DNA of 64,000 bases from Pseudomonadota bacterium (GCA_009786025.1 WQUA01000002.1:5529-69528), one strand, 5' to 3'. Positions 1 through 8,881 are shown, counted from the first letter of the stretch. A program made the numbers and translations. Notes: generated by a model from the letters alone, not told the origin.

Positions 1-887
1 TTTGCCTGACTGTCTGTTTGCCGCATTTCATTGAGCGAGGTGTCTTCCGCCGATTCGTCGATGGGTTCGCCGCTCAGGATGGAATACATACGCTGGATGG
101 TGCTGATGCATACCTGCGCGTGAGAATCAATGTTGCTGGAAGCCAGGCGCTGCACGTTGTAAAGCTCGGTGAACTTGCGCGCGTCATCCGGCGGCGTGTA
201 GGCCATGAATTCCTGATGCGCCTGTTTGCCGAGGTTGCGCGTATCGACCAGGAACAGAATGCGGCAGGCACCGCCGAATTTGAGCAGGCGATAGACGGAA
301 GTGATGGCGGTAAACGTTTTGCCCGAACCGGTCGCCATGTGCACGAGGGCGCGTGGCTTGTCGAGCGCCAGCGATTTTTCCAGCCCGGTGACGGCGCTGA
401 TCTGGCAGGCGCGCAGGTTTTGCACGGGCAGCGGCGGCATGTCGTGAGCCAGCCGATGCCGCAGGGTGGACGGGCAGGCCAGCCATTCGGCCAGTTGCCT
501 AGGCTTGAAGAAGTGAAAGATTTCGCGTGAGCGCGGATGTGGGTCGGCGCCGTCGGTGAAGCGAATGATTTCGCCCGTGGCCTCGAACAAAAAGCGCAGC
601 GGGGCATTGTTCTTGCGCCACTTCAGAGCTGAATAGGCGTAACGCTCCGTCTGGGCTTCGGCGACGATGAGGTTGGCGCCGGCGCTGTCTTTCTTGGCTT
701 CGATCACCCCGCAAGGCGTGCGATCCACGAACAGCACATAGTCGGCTGGCCCCGTGTCCGTGGAATACTCGCGCACAACCACGCCCTGCCCGGCGGACAG
801 GTTGAGTTGGCTCTTGTCCTGGACGACCCAGCCAGCCTGTTCGAGCTTCTGGTCGATTCTCAGGCGCGCTTTCTCTTCTGGCGTCAC
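1..887 (-). CDS. Type I restriction-type R subunit / DEAD-box helicase, N-terminal part (cut by window start)
   Basis: About 295 codons of the N-terminus are visible; the rest lies beyond the window edge. The translation opens with TPEEKARLRIDQKLEQAGW, the usual start of EcoEI/HsdR-like proteins. It continues with a PD-(D/E)xK nuclease core (Asp49, then GVIEAKK with Glu63 and Lys65) and a helicase Walker A MATGSGKTF near residue 180. Such proteins cleave DNA after ATP-driven translocation, normally with HsdM and HsdS, which are not in view. The likely start is GTG at 887: no in-frame ATG exists upstream and family proteins begin with TPEEKAR. No Shine-Dalgarno precedes this GTG; a short leader ORF overlaps it as GTGA. 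It follows cca on the same strand. It could also be a solitary helicase-nuclease rather than part of a full restriction system. Confidence 0.8.
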   Translation of the reverse strand, partial: MTPEEKARLRIDQKLEQAGWVVQDKSQLNLSAGQGVVVREYSTDTGPADYVLFVDRTPCGVIEAKKDSAGANLIVAEAQTERYAYSALKWRKNNAPLRFLFEATGEIIRFTDGADPHPRSREIFHFFKPRQLAEWLACPSTLRHRLAHDMPPLPVQNLRACQISAVTGLEKSLALDKPRALVHMATGSGKTFTAITSVYRLLKFGGACRILFLVDTRNLGKQAHQEFMAYTPPDDARKFTELYNVQRLASSNIDSHAQVCISTIQRMYSILSGEPIDESAEDTSLNEMRQTDSQA

Positions 888-937
888 GTAGGGGCTTTTT
901 CGACGATCGCTAAAGCAAGCATTATAGCCATTCCCAT
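884..937 (-). CDS. Possible 17-residue leader peptide translationally coupled to the HsdR-like gene
   Basis: A strong Shine-Dalgarno (AAGGAG, 945-950) sits 7 bases before an ATG at 937. This opens a 17-codon frame (MGMAIMLALAIVEKAPT) whose TGA overlaps the GTG start of the nuclease as GTGA. Translational coupling would explain how a GTG start with no ribosome site is used. Alternatively the frame could be the remnant of a longer N-terminus lost by a single-base shift. There is no proof that the peptide is made. Confidence 0.35.
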   Translation of the reverse strand: MGMAIMLALAIVEKAPT

Positions 938-952
938 AAGTTTTCTCCTTGG

Positions 953-2374
953 CTACGCTTCACTTGTCCAAGCCAGCTTGAATCCCGCCAGCGCCTCGAT
1001 CCGCGCCGTGTGGAGCGCCGCCGGAATCGTGGCTGGATCGTCGGCGTGGTTGCGGGCGATGGCGGCTGCGTCAACGCTTTGCAGAGCGTCGGCAGCGCCT
1101 TCGAGGAAACAGGCGGCGGATAGCCCGTCCCCACCCCAACCTTCCCCTTGAAGGGGGGGGAGCGTTCTTTTCTTCGCGGCTTCGCGGCTTCGCGTGAGGT
1201 GATGTTTTTCTGACCCTTGATCTCTGATCTCTGATTTCTGTTTCATCCAATCTTTGGCGCCCACATCCACGATCATCGCATCGATCAACCAGCGCAGCCG
1301 ATGAGGGCGACGCAACACATCCGCCGCCATCAGCAGCATCAGCAGGGTTTCTTCGTTCAATTCGGGCGCGCGCAAGGCTTCGCCGTGCCAGTGCGCCACC
1401 AGTTGCGCCGCGTCGCCGCAATCCACCGGCACTTTCAGCCGCGCCGACAATGCTTGCGCCAGCGGCACGCTGCGCGTTTCGTGCCCGCGATGGCTCGGCC
1501 ATTGTTGCGGCGGCGTTGCACCTTTTCCCAGATCGTGGCACAGCAGCGCATAGCGCACCGGCAACACATCGTTGCGTTGCGCGGCGAAGTCGAGCACTTG
1601 TTCGATGTGAATGCCGACGTCGATCTCAGGATGGTGTTCGGGCTTTTGCGGCACGCCGTACAGCGCCGCAACTTCCGGCATCACTTTTTCCAGCGCGCCG
1701 CAAGCGCGCAGCACTTGCAGAAAGCGCGATGGTTTTTGCGTCATCAGCGCGCGCGCCGTTTCCTGCCACAACCGCTCCGCCGCCAGCGTTGACAGTTCGT
1801 CGCTATCGGCAATGCGCTGCATCAGCGCCAGTGTTTCGTCGGCGACGGTGAAATCGAAGCGCGCCGCAAACCGCGCCACCCGCAACACCCGCAACGGGTC
1901 TTCGACGAACGCCGACGACACATGCCGCAATACGCCGCGCCGCAAATCGCTTTCACCACCGTAAGGGTCGATCAGCGCGCCGTCCGCCGTTCGCGCCATC
2001 GCGTTGATGGTCAGATCGCGGCGGCAAAGGTCTTCTTCGAGTGTCACCGACGGATCGGTGTAAAACGTGAAGCCGTGATAGCCGCGCCCGGATTTTTTCT
2101 CGGCGCGCGCCAGCGCGTATTCTTCCTTCGTTTGCGGATGCAGAAACACCGGGAAATCGCGCCCGACCGGTCGAAAACCTGCGGCCAACATCGCTTCCGG
2201 CGTTGCGCCGACCACCACATAATCGTGATCGGCGACGGTCTCTCCCAGCAGCGCATCACGCACCGCGCCGCCGACTTCATAAACGCGAGCGCTTTCCGGC
2301 AATGAAACACCCCTGCCCGCCCCCTGAAGAAGGGGGCTGCCGTTTTTCTGCCTCTTGGGAGGGATATGTGGCAT
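953..2374 (-). CDS. cca: Multifunctional CCA protein (tRNA nucleotidyltransferase)
   Basis: Adds or repairs the 3' CCA of tRNAs. The head domain shows VGGAVRDALLG and DHDYVVVGATPE, followed by RRDLTINAMA and DPLRVLRVARFAARF of the class II nucleotidyltransferase. A C-terminal HD phosphohydrolase part shows LLCHDLGKG. At 473 residues it is longer than the usual 400-420. The excess lies in two places made of genome repeats: residues about 11-25 (SPLLQGAGRGV) and residues 378-420, a hydrophilic insert with EIRDQGSE and LPPLQGEGWGGDG. The normal start motif YEVGGAVRD begins only at residue 32, so a TTG at 2302 is an alternative start. The HD active site precedes the large insert, so activity is plausibly kept. 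The HsdR-like unit follows 15 bases downstream. Confidence 0.93.
   Translation of the reverse strand: MPHIPPKRQKNGSPLLQGAGRGVSLPESARVYEVGGAVRDALLGETVADHDYVVVGATPEAMLAAGFRPVGRDFPVFLHPQTKEEYALARAEKKSGRGYHGFTFYTDPSVTLEEDLCRRDLTINAMARTADGALIDPYGGESDLRRGVLRHVSSAFVEDPLRVLRVARFAARFDFTVADETLALMQRIADSDELSTLAAERLWQETARALMTQKPSRFLQVLRACGALEKVMPEVAALYGVPQKPEHHPEIDVGIHIEQVLDFAAQRNDVLPVRYALLCHDLGKGATPPQQWPSHRGHETRSVPLAQALSARLKVPVDCGDAAQLVAHWHGEALRAPELNEETLLMLLMAADVLRRPHRLRWLIDAMIVDVGAKDWMKQKSEIRDQGSEKHHLTRSREAAKKRTLPPLQGEGWGGDGLSAACFLEGAADALQSVDAAAIARNHADDPATIPAALHTARIEALAGFKLAWTSEA
1124..1241. repeat. Composite repeat inside the cca coding region
   Basis: Three repeat modules lie side by side: a CCTTCCCCTTGAAGGGG hairpin (about 1124-1162), a TTCGCGGCTTCGCGTGAG module (about 1170-1199) and a tandem TCTGATCTCTGATTTCTG run (about 1209-1241). 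The same modules recur in intergenic gaps across the window. Here they are read in frame by cca, giving residues 378-420. Confidence 0.8.
2309..2340. repeat. Palindromic CCCC-GGGG repeat within the cca 5' end
   Basis: CCCTGCCCGCCCCCTGAAGA followed by AGGGGGCTGC matches the hairpin class seen at 21.9, 39.1, 45.6 and 58.1 kb. It encodes residues about 11-25 of the annotated Cca. Confidence 0.6.
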
Positions 2375-2401
2375 GAAGGCGAACTAAGCTAAAAAATCAT
2401 T

Positions 2402-2432
2402 TTAACCGCAAAGAACACATAGAGTACAAAAG
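2402..2432. repeat. CGCAAAGAACACA-type repeat, left flank of the immunity-like gene
   Basis: TAACCGCAAAGAACACATAG matches copies at 27562, 12142 and others. An inverted partial copy (TTCTTTGCGGTTAA) lies at 3225-3238 on the other side of the AT-rich gene. Confidence 0.65.
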
Positions 2433-2540
2433 GGTTTCGATTTCTCCCTTACGTGCTTCTCTCCACGCTTTTGAAGGAGCAATCTGGCAACACTGGCGGG
2501 CGGCGCGGGCGGCTGTTGCAGGCAACGATGAAATAAAATT

Positions 2541-3167
2541 TTATACTGGCCACTTTCTCTGACCGATTGCAATAAAGTCGTAAGTACCTAAACCTTCATA
2601 TTTGATTTGTTCAAGCGGAACAAATTCAACACCCCGGATTCCGGCATCTACAAAACGCGTTTTGCCCATTTCCGAGCAAATGAGGCTTGCCGCACTCGAA
2701 GGAATATCTTTCACATCAAAAAGATCAAAATCAAAACCCGGTTTTATCTCTATTGAATGATCTCTTTTGTCAACAGTCAAACATTCCGGCTCAAAAAATT
2801 TTCTGGGAATTGCCGCAAATAGATCGCCGGGTATTTCTTTACCGGACCCGTCAACACAATCCAACTTCAGGATTTGTTTGAAATTATGTTTTATTCCCGA
2901 AATCGCCGTCAGAAATTTTTTACTGATAACGTAAAAATAGGGCGACCCCTGCCTTACGTCAGAAATATATTTCTCCTTGACGACAAGAATCAGTTGACCC
3001 TGAATGTCTCCTATTTGATATTTCCATCGCTTTGGCCCCGCATACCATTCGTACCGACCATGCTTTTCAAGCGCGTCAGGAGAAAACTCAGGAACCATGA
3101 TGGCAAAAAAGTCAGCATTGTCTTTTCTATTTTCAGATTGCATCAGGGTATAAAAATTTTTCTTCAT
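2541..3167 (-). CDS. Imm11/DUF1629-like orphan immunity-type protein
   Basis: A 208-residue soluble protein with no signal peptide or membrane segment. The C-terminal stretch SAASLICSEMGKTRFVDAGI followed by RGVEFVPLEQI resembles the closing motif of Imm11/DUF1629 proteins, which in polymorphic-toxin loci neutralise partner toxins. The match is by eye only. Base composition is clearly more AT-rich than cca or the epimerase on either side, which suggests recent acquisition. Inverted CGCAAAGAA-type repeats flank the gene. No toxin gene is adjacent, so any immunity role is inference. Confidence 0.45.
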   Translation of the reverse strand: MKKNFYTLMQSENRKDNADFFAIMVPEFSPDALEKHGRYEWYAGPKRWKYQIGDIQGQLILVVKEKYISDVRQGSPYFYVISKKFLTAISGIKHNFKQILKLDCVDGSGKEIPGDLFAAIPRKFFEPECLTVDKRDHSIEIKPGFDFDLFDVKDIPSSAASLICSEMGKTRFVDAGIRGVEFVPLEQIKYEGLGTYDFIAIGQRKWPV

Positions 3168-3224
3168 GAATACCTCAATTCAATCTCGCTGACGACGCTT
3201 TCGGCAGCAAAAGGGCGAAGAGTA

Positions 3225-3238
3225 TTTTCTTTGCGGTT
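3225..3238. repeat. Inverted partial repeat, right flank of the immunity-like gene
   Basis: TTCTTTGCGGTTAA is the reverse complement of the left-flank TTAACCGCAAAGAA at 2401-2414. The stop codon of the next gene lies in it. Confidence 0.55.
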
Positions 3239-4136
3239 AACTCCGCAACCAGCGCGGCGCAACGTCTTCCAGTGCCGTCGGCGTAACTCCCAATTCGATC
3301 AACGTGTTCGTTTTGCCATCGGGGCAAACGCTGTCTTTCTGCATTGAGCGCAATTGATCGCGGGTCATCAAGTGTCCCGGCAAGTGTTCGAGTAGCCAGG
3401 CCTGTAACAGCGCCAACGCTGTCGGCGTCGAGAGGATCGGGCGCGGCGATCCTGTCGTTTTCCCCAACCAGCGCAACAATTCATTGAGCCGGTAAACGCG
3501 TGGCCCGCCGAGCGGAAAGGTTTTGCCCGTTGTCGAAAAAAGAGGCAACGCGCGACAAAACGCTGCGGCGACATCGCCGACATACACCGGCTGAAAGCGC
3601 GTCCTTGCCGACGGCACCATCAGCAGCGGCGCTTGCGACAGTACGCGCGCGAATGTATTGAGGAACGTATCGTCGGGACCGAAAACAACGCTCGGCTGAA
3701 AAATCGTCCAGTGCAGTTTCGATTCGCGCACCGCCGCTTCGCCGTCGCCCTTGCTACGCAGGTAATCGCTCGGCCCGGACGAATCGGCGTTCAGCGCGCT
3801 CATGTGCAGCAGCCGCGCCACGTTCGCATCGGCACACGCCGTCACAACTTTCTGCGGCAACAGCGCATGAGCACGCGCAAATGTTTGCTTTCGTGTTTCA
3901 CGGATGATGCCGACCAGGTTGATCACCGCCGCACTTCCCGCGAACGCTGCCGTCAGTTGGGAAACGTCGTACACATCGACTTCTCGCACATCAAGGCCGG
4001 GCAGCACCCACAGCGGCCTTGTAACTTCGCGCGAACGCGTCAACAAGCGCACGGCGTATCCGGCGCGCACCAGATGCGCTGTCAATGCCCGGCCGATGTA
4101 ACCGCTGCCGCCCAACACGGTGACAATCGGCCTCAC
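3237..4136 (-). CDS. NAD(P)-binding epimerase-like protein of the complex I NDUFA9 family
   Basis: A 299-residue atypical short-chain dehydrogenase/NmrA-type protein. The N-terminal Rossmann motif is VLGGSGYIGRAL. Further features are DVYDVSQLTAAF, NLVGIIRE, a SALNADSSGPSDYLRSKGDG region in place of a classic YxxxK, and FQPSVVFGPDD. In betaproteobacteria this family is commonly found near cca and slt, as here. The start ATG overlaps the slt stop (ATGA at 4133-4136), so the two are translationally coupled. The exact substrate is unknown; a role in quinone or respiratory-complex biology is suggested only by the family name. Confidence 0.8.
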   Translation of the reverse strand: MRPIVTVLGGSGYIGRALTAHLVRAGYAVRLLTRSREVTRPLWVLPGLDVREVDVYDVSQLTAAFAGSAAVINLVGIIRETRKQTFARAHALLPQKVVTACADANVARLLHMSALNADSSGPSDYLRSKGDGEAAVRESKLHWTIFQPSVVFGPDDTFLNTFARVLSQAPLLMVPSARTRFQPVYVGDVAAAFCRALPLFSTTGKTFPLGGPRVYRLNELLRWLGKTTGSPRPILSTPTALALLQAWLLEHLPGHLMTRDQLRSMQKDSVCPDGKTNTLIELGVTPTALEDVAPRWLRS

Positions 4137-6229
4137 GGCGCGCTCCCTTCGGTCGTCGCCTGATCCGCCGAAAGTTTATCAACCTCCGCCGTTTCGGCAT
4201 CGACAGGGCCGCGCGGAGCGGAAATCGCCTGCGTCGGCGGTGAAAATATCCACGCCAGCGCTTCCCGCAACGAAAATGTCTCCTGCCGCTGCTGGGCGTA
4301 CATTTTGGCGTTGGTCAGCACTTTCTTGACGTAATCGCGCGTTTCATCGAACGGGATGGATTCGACCCAGACATCGCCTTCCATCGCTGCGCCGCCTCTG
4401 GCTGCCGCTCTGGCGCGCCAGGCGCGCGCCCGGCCCGGCCCGGCGTTGTATGCCGCTGCCGCCAACGCCAATGATCCGTCCAACCCGTCGAGACAATGTT
4501 TAAGGTAGAACGCGCCGAAGTCGGCGTTGACGGCGGGATCGTTGAGATACTCAATGCGGTAGTCAGCCATGCCCCGCTGTTTCGCCACCCAGCGCGCCGT
4601 GCGCGGCATCAACTGCATCAGGCCAACCGCGCCGGCGCTCGACACGATGTCGGGCACAAAGCGCGACTCCTGTCGCGCCACCGCATAAAGCCAGCCCGCA
4701 TTGACGCCGTGCGCCGTGCCGGCGTTCTGAAACGCATCGGCGAACGGGCGCGGATAACGCAACGTCGGCTCAGCCGTTGTTGTCATCCGTTCGGCAGCAG
4801 CGATGGAACGATCGAACAGTCCCTGTTGCGCCATCGTCAGCGCTGCTGTACGCAATTCCGTATCGTTGAGCGTGCGCGCCAGCGCCCGCCACTCTTCCAA
4901 CATTTCGGCGCGTAAATCGAGCGCTTGCAGTTTGATGATCCGCTGCACCGCGTCGCGCTTCAAAAAATCGCGCCCCGCTTCCGGCCAGGCTGGCGCGGCA
5001 GACACCGTCCACGGCGGTATGGCGGCCGGCGGCGTCAGCCGTTCATATGCCAGCAGACCATAATACGTCGGCTGTCCGGCCAGTTGCTGGTATAGGGCCT
5101 GCGCTTGTTGTGTCGCCGCTTCGTCTTTCCGCTGTTCCAGACAACGGGCGCGCCAGTAACGCCAGATTTCGTTGTCGCGATTTGCGGCAGGCAGCGCGTC
5201 GATCGCCGCCAGCGCTGCTTCGTAATCGCCGGCCCACAGCGCCGCCCGTATCCGCCAGGGCTGTTGCGCTTCGCTGAGCGACGCCTTGCCGGCTTCACTG
5301 AAGAAACGGTGCGCGTCGGGGTGCAAGCTGCGCGCCGCCTGATACGCCAGCCGCACATTGCCATATTCCCGGTCAGCCTGCGGCCATTGATCGCGTATCG
5401 CCACCCAGGCGCGGCGCGTTTGTTCAATATCCTGACGCGCCGCATGTTCCAGCGCGTAGTACAACAACTCGCGCGCGCCTTTTTGTTTCGGCGATGGCTT
5501 GCTGTTCAGATATTTCAACGGCGCCCGCTCGGCCTGCGCGAAAGCTCTCTCATCGGCGCGCTGTGCCGCCGGCAACCGTTGCCACAACGCCCGCGCCAGC
5601 GATACGTTCGCCGCCTGCACCGCCAGCACATAACGCGCCCGCAGATCATCATCAGTCAACACTTGTTTCGCCCGCATCGCTTCGAACACCGGCTTACAGG
5701 AATCTGGCAGGCTCTTGCCGGTCAGCCATAACGCTTTCCCCGCTTCCAGCGCGCTGTCGCCGTCGCGCTGATAACGGTATTGAATGCCATAGCAAACAAG
5801 CTCGGTATCCTCTTCCGCCGGCGGATAATCCACCGCAAAGGACGGCCAGTCTTGCGCTTTCCCCAGCGCTTTCAGCCAAGCGCGTTGCAACAACGGCGCC
5901 AATGGCGTATCGGCGGCCTGCCTGAGAAAATTATGGACCGGTTCATCAAGCTGCCGCAGCGGCATTTTTTCGAGGGCGACGCGCAGCCACCAGTAATCGA
6001 CATACGGCGCCAGAATATGACCGGCCGGATTCAGCCGGTCGAACGCCGCCAGATTGCGCGCTTCATAAGCGGCTTTGCCGCCGATGATCGCAGCGTCGCC
6101 GGTCAGCGCCGGTTTATCGGCTGGCGCCGCTGTTGCCATTGCTGCCGCCAGACACCACACTGACAACGCCCATCCTGCTCTCGTCAGCCATCGTGCGCTT
6201 CTTTGCGAAAAAAATCTTTGCCGTTGCAT
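4133..6229 (-). CDS. slt: Soluble lytic murein transglycosylase (Slt70-type)
   Basis: A 698-residue periplasmic enzyme that cleaves peptidoglycan glycan strands with 1,6-anhydro product formation. An N-terminal hydrophobic signal ends near ATAAPADKPA (residues about 15-38). A long alpha-helical superhelix follows. The C-terminal SLT domain shows AVARQESRF with catalytic Glu521, GAVGLMQLMPRTA, and AAAAYNAGPGRARAW. The start is supported by GAGG eight bases upstream. It is divergent from purK and leads the slt-epimerase pair. Confidence 0.95.
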   Translation of the reverse strand: MQRQRFFSQRSARWLTRAGWALSVWCLAAAMATAAPADKPALTGDAAIIGGKAAYEARNLAAFDRLNPAGHILAPYVDYWWLRVALEKMPLRQLDEPVHNFLRQAADTPLAPLLQRAWLKALGKAQDWPSFAVDYPPAEEDTELVCYGIQYRYQRDGDSALEAGKALWLTGKSLPDSCKPVFEAMRAKQVLTDDDLRARYVLAVQAANVSLARALWQRLPAAQRADERAFAQAERAPLKYLNSKPSPKQKGARELLYYALEHAARQDIEQTRRAWVAIRDQWPQADREYGNVRLAYQAARSLHPDAHRFFSEAGKASLSEAQQPWRIRAALWAGDYEAALAAIDALPAANRDNEIWRYWRARCLEQRKDEAATQQAQALYQQLAGQPTYYGLLAYERLTPPAAIPPWTVSAAPAWPEAGRDFLKRDAVQRIIKLQALDLRAEMLEEWRALARTLNDTELRTAALTMAQQGLFDRSIAAAERMTTTAEPTLRYPRPFADAFQNAGTAHGVNAGWLYAVARQESRFVPDIVSSAGAVGLMQLMPRTARWVAKQRGMADYRIEYLNDPAVNADFGAFYLKHCLDGLDGSLALAAAAYNAGPGRARAWRARAAARGGAAMEGDVWVESIPFDETRDYVKKVLTNAKMYAQQRQETFSLREALAWIFSPPTQAISAPRGPVDAETAEVDKLSADQATTEGSAP

Positions 6230-6367
6230 TATTTCTACCTCATTGTCCCGGCTTTAATAACATGCCATTGCCTGAAATGCAAACTCCGATGCTGAAACCC
6301 GTCTGCGTACAGTTCTGCGCCACAACAGGTAAAATATGTTCTCGCTCAGAAAACGTACCGATTCGTA

Positions 6368-7669
6368 ATGCCCATGCCGTCCTCTTCCGTCTCGCCCGCC
6401 AAAAAACGCGCCACCCGCCGCATTGACGACAACTTCGTCGAACTGCCCGGCGTCGAAGACGAGCCGGATCACCCCGTCGAGCCGCTACTCCCCGGCAGTT
6501 GGCTGGCCGTCCTCGGCGGAGGTCAGTTGGGGATGATGTTTTGCCAGGCCGCGCAACGGTTGGGTTACCGCGTCGCGGCGATCGACCCCGACCCCGACGC
6601 GCCGATCGGCGTCGTTGCCGACATGTTGTGGACGTCGTCGTACCAAGACACGGACGTGTTGCAGGCATTAAGCGAACTGGCGCAGGCGACAACGGTTGAA
6701 TTCGAGAACGTGCCTTATGCCGCGCTGGCGCATCTGGCAATGCGAATGCCGGTGCGCCCCGCCGCCGACAGCATTGCCATCGCCCAGAGCCGCATCCAGG
6801 AAAAAATGTTTTTCGCCCGCCACGCTTTGCCAGTCGCCCCGTTTATGGTGCTGCGCGACAGCAGCGATCTTTCATTGCCGATATCGCAAGACCTGTTTCC
6901 GGGGCGCCTGAAAACCGCGCGCCTCGGTTATGACGGCAAAGGACAATGCGCAGTCGCTGCTCCCGATCAAGTCGCTCCTGCTTTCCGGCAACTCGGCAAC
7001 GTTTCCTGCGTGCTCGAACAGCAATTACAACTGGCGCGCGAGATCTCGGTGTTGATCGCCCGCGACGTGCATGGCGATATCGCATTATGGCCGATAGCTG
7101 AAAACATTCACCGCAACGGTATTCTCGACGTGACCATCGCGCCAGCGCGCGTCAGCGAAGCCATCGCGCAGAGCGCCCGCGAACATGCGCGCAGTGTTGT
7201 CGAAAACATGGGTTATCGCGGCGTGCTGTGCGTCGAATTTTTTATCGATACGCAAGATAATCTTTATCTGAACGAAATGGCGCCGCGCCCGCACAATTCC
7301 GGCCACCACACGATTGAATCGTGCATTACTTCGCAATTCGAACAGCAGGTGCGAATCACCGCTGCGCTACCGCTCGGCGATACCTCTCAGAAAATGCCGG
7401 CGGTGATGCTCAACCTGCTCGGCGATTTGTGGTTCCCCGACGACGCTTCTGACAACAGCACGCCGCGCGAACCGGACTGGAACGCGTTGCTTGCCGACAG
7501 CGGCGCATGTCAGACACACCTGCATCTGTACGGCAAAAAAGAAGCGCGCCGTGGCCGCAAAATGGGGCACATCACCTGCTGCGCCGCAACACTGGACGAC
7601 GCGTTGCAAACCGCGCGCCGCCTGCGAAAAGCGTTGCGTTTGCCGGAGCTGGACAGTCTGCGCTCATAG
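6368..7669 (+). CDS. purK: 5-(carboxyamino)imidazole ribonucleotide synthase
   Basis: Catalyses ATP- and bicarbonate-dependent carboxylation of AIR in purine synthesis. The 433-residue ATP-grasp protein shows LAVLGGGQLGMMFCQAAQRL, AIDPDPDAP, EFENVP, TARLGYDGKGQ, VENMGYRGVLCVEFF and NEMAPRPHNSGH. The first 40 residues before LPGSWLAVLGGGQ are an unconserved hydrophilic extension, so a later start is possible although no better ribosome site is obvious. PurE is not adjacent. The next gene follows 32 bases downstream. Confidence 0.93.
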   Translation: MPMPSSSVSPAKKRATRRIDDNFVELPGVEDEPDHPVEPLLPGSWLAVLGGGQLGMMFCQAAQRLGYRVAAIDPDPDAPIGVVADMLWTSSYQDTDVLQALSELAQATTVEFENVPYAALAHLAMRMPVRPAADSIAIAQSRIQEKMFFARHALPVAPFMVLRDSSDLSLPISQDLFPGRLKTARLGYDGKGQCAVAAPDQVAPAFRQLGNVSCVLEQQLQLAREISVLIARDVHGDIALWPIAENIHRNGILDVTIAPARVSEAIAQSAREHARSVVENMGYRGVLCVEFFIDTQDNLYLNEMAPRPHNSGHHTIESCITSQFEQQVRITAALPLGDTSQKMPAVMLNLLGDLWFPDDASDNSTPREPDWNALLADSGACQTHLHLYGKKEARRGRKMGHITCCAATLDDALQTARRLRKALRLPELDSLRS

Positions 7670-7701
7670 TCGCCGTCGGCGAAAGCGAAAAAGGAGCAAC
7701 C

Positions 7702-8241
7702 ATGAAAAAAGCCTTGGTCGTTATCGACATGCAAAACGATTTCATCGACGGCGCGCTGGGCTCGCCGCAAGCGCAAGCGATCGTGCCCAACGTGGTCGAG
7801 AAAATAAAGGCGCACCAGAAAAGCGGCAGCGCCATTCTCTTCACACGAGACACGCACCATCCGAATTATCTGCAAACCCAGGAAGGTCAAAACCTTCCCG
7901 TTCCGCACTGCCTCGAAGGTACACCGGGCTGGCAGATCGCCGAAGCCCTCGCCTCGGCGGCCCATCTTTCTTCATGCTTGATCTTCAACAAAGGCTGCTT
8001 TGGCAGCGTGGAACTGGCGCAATATCTCAGCCGCGAAGGTTACGACGAAATCGAACTGGTCGGCCTCGTTTCCTCTATTTGCGTCATCTCGAATGCGCTG
8101 CTGATCAAAGCGCACGCGCCGGAAACAAAGATCACTGTCGATGCCACCTGCACTGCCGGCGTTGCGGACGAAGATTACAAAGCGAGTCTGTGCGTGATGA
8201 AGATGTGCCACATTCATCTCCTCAATGAGGAGAGGCCATGA
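7702..8241 (+). CDS. Isochorismatase-family cysteine hydrolase
   Basis: A 179-residue protein with the family triad Asp9 (VVIDMQNDFID), Lys97 (FNKGCFGS) and Cys127 (GLVSSICVISNAL). These enzymes hydrolyse amide or ester bonds, for example nicotinamide or N-carbamoyl compounds. The HP and Asp-His pattern at TRDTHHPNYLQTQEG resembles the nicotinamidase-like branch, but the substrate cannot be set. The start ATG has AAGGAG six bases upstream. It overlaps the next gene by four bases (ATGA). Confidence 0.88.
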   Translation: MKKALVVIDMQNDFIDGALGSPQAQAIVPNVVEKIKAHQKSGSAILFTRDTHHPNYLQTQEGQNLPVPHCLEGTPGWQIAEALASAAHLSSCLIFNKGCFGSVELAQYLSREGYDEIELVGLVSSICVISNALLIKAHAPETKITVDATCTAGVADEDYKASLCVMKMCHIHLLNEERP

Positions 8242-8723
8242 CAGGCCGCGGCGGCGACAGCCCTCTGCCGAAACATCCCGCCGTTTACTTCGCAAAACAC
8301 TGGCCGGAGTTGCAAAAACGCCGTCAATCGCCTGCACTGACAACATCGACATTGCTCGTTGTTTGCTTGTGTGCCGAATGGTGCGCCGTGTGCCGCGATT
8401 TCAAGCCGGAGTACCACGCGTTGGCGCAACAACACCCGGAAATTTTATTCGTTTACCTCGACATCGAAGATGACGAAGCATTCATCGGCGCGCTCGAACT
8501 CGACGATTTCCCAGCCCTCGCCGTTTTTCGCAGCGATGCGCTCATTCACTTCGGCGTCGTCAAGGCGAAGCGCGACAACATTGTTCGGTTATTGCGAAAA
8601 CTCACCACCTCACCGTCGCAGCCACTAACACCGCCGCCGCCGTTGTTACCGTTGTGCAATGCTGTTGTCGGAGATTGCCTCGCACAGGATGACGCGCTTC
8701 GCTTATCCGGGCTTGCCCGATAA
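8238..8723 (+). CDS. Thioredoxin-like protein with a repeat-derived tail
   Basis: A 161-residue cytoplasmic protein with a thioredoxin fold: LLVVCLCAEWCAVCRDFKPE with redox pair Cys49/Cys52, LDIEDDEAF, and DDFPALAVFR carrying the cis-proline. It likely reduces or monitors disulfides. The start overlaps the hydrolase stop (ATGA). After about residue 130 the sequence becomes proline-rich low complexity. It ends in AQDDALRLSGLAR, which is encoded by a REP-like hairpin, so the native C-terminus was probably replaced. Confidence 0.82.
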   Translation: MTGRGGDSPLPKHPAVYFAKHWPELQKRRQSPALTTSTLLVVCLCAEWCAVCRDFKPEYHALAQQHPEILFVYLDIEDDEAFIGALELDDFPALAVFRSDALIHFGVVKAKRDNIVRLLRKLTTSPSQPLTPPPPLLPLCNAVVGDCLAQDDALRLSGLAR

Positions 8724-8725
8724 GC
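8688..8725. repeat. REP-like hairpin
   Basis: GATGACGCGCTTCGCTTATC continues into an inverted repeat (GCTTATCCGGGC / GCCCGATAAGC, 8701-8725). Related copies lie at 12.29, 17.70, 23.94 and 60.38 kb. It supplies the tail and stop of the thioredoxin-like gene. The rest of the gap to 8881 shows no further gene. Confidence 0.7.
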
Positions 8726-8881
8726 ATCGCCCCGCCGCTTTTTTCGCCAGCGTGAGCGCCTTTTTGAAAAAACGCCCGATCCTCCATTCGCCGCTTCTCT
8801 CCTCTTTCGCCGATGGAGCGAAAGCCCGGCTATCGGCAGGGGGCAACCGAAAGCACTCGGCAGGAAGCAATAACCGTTCGT

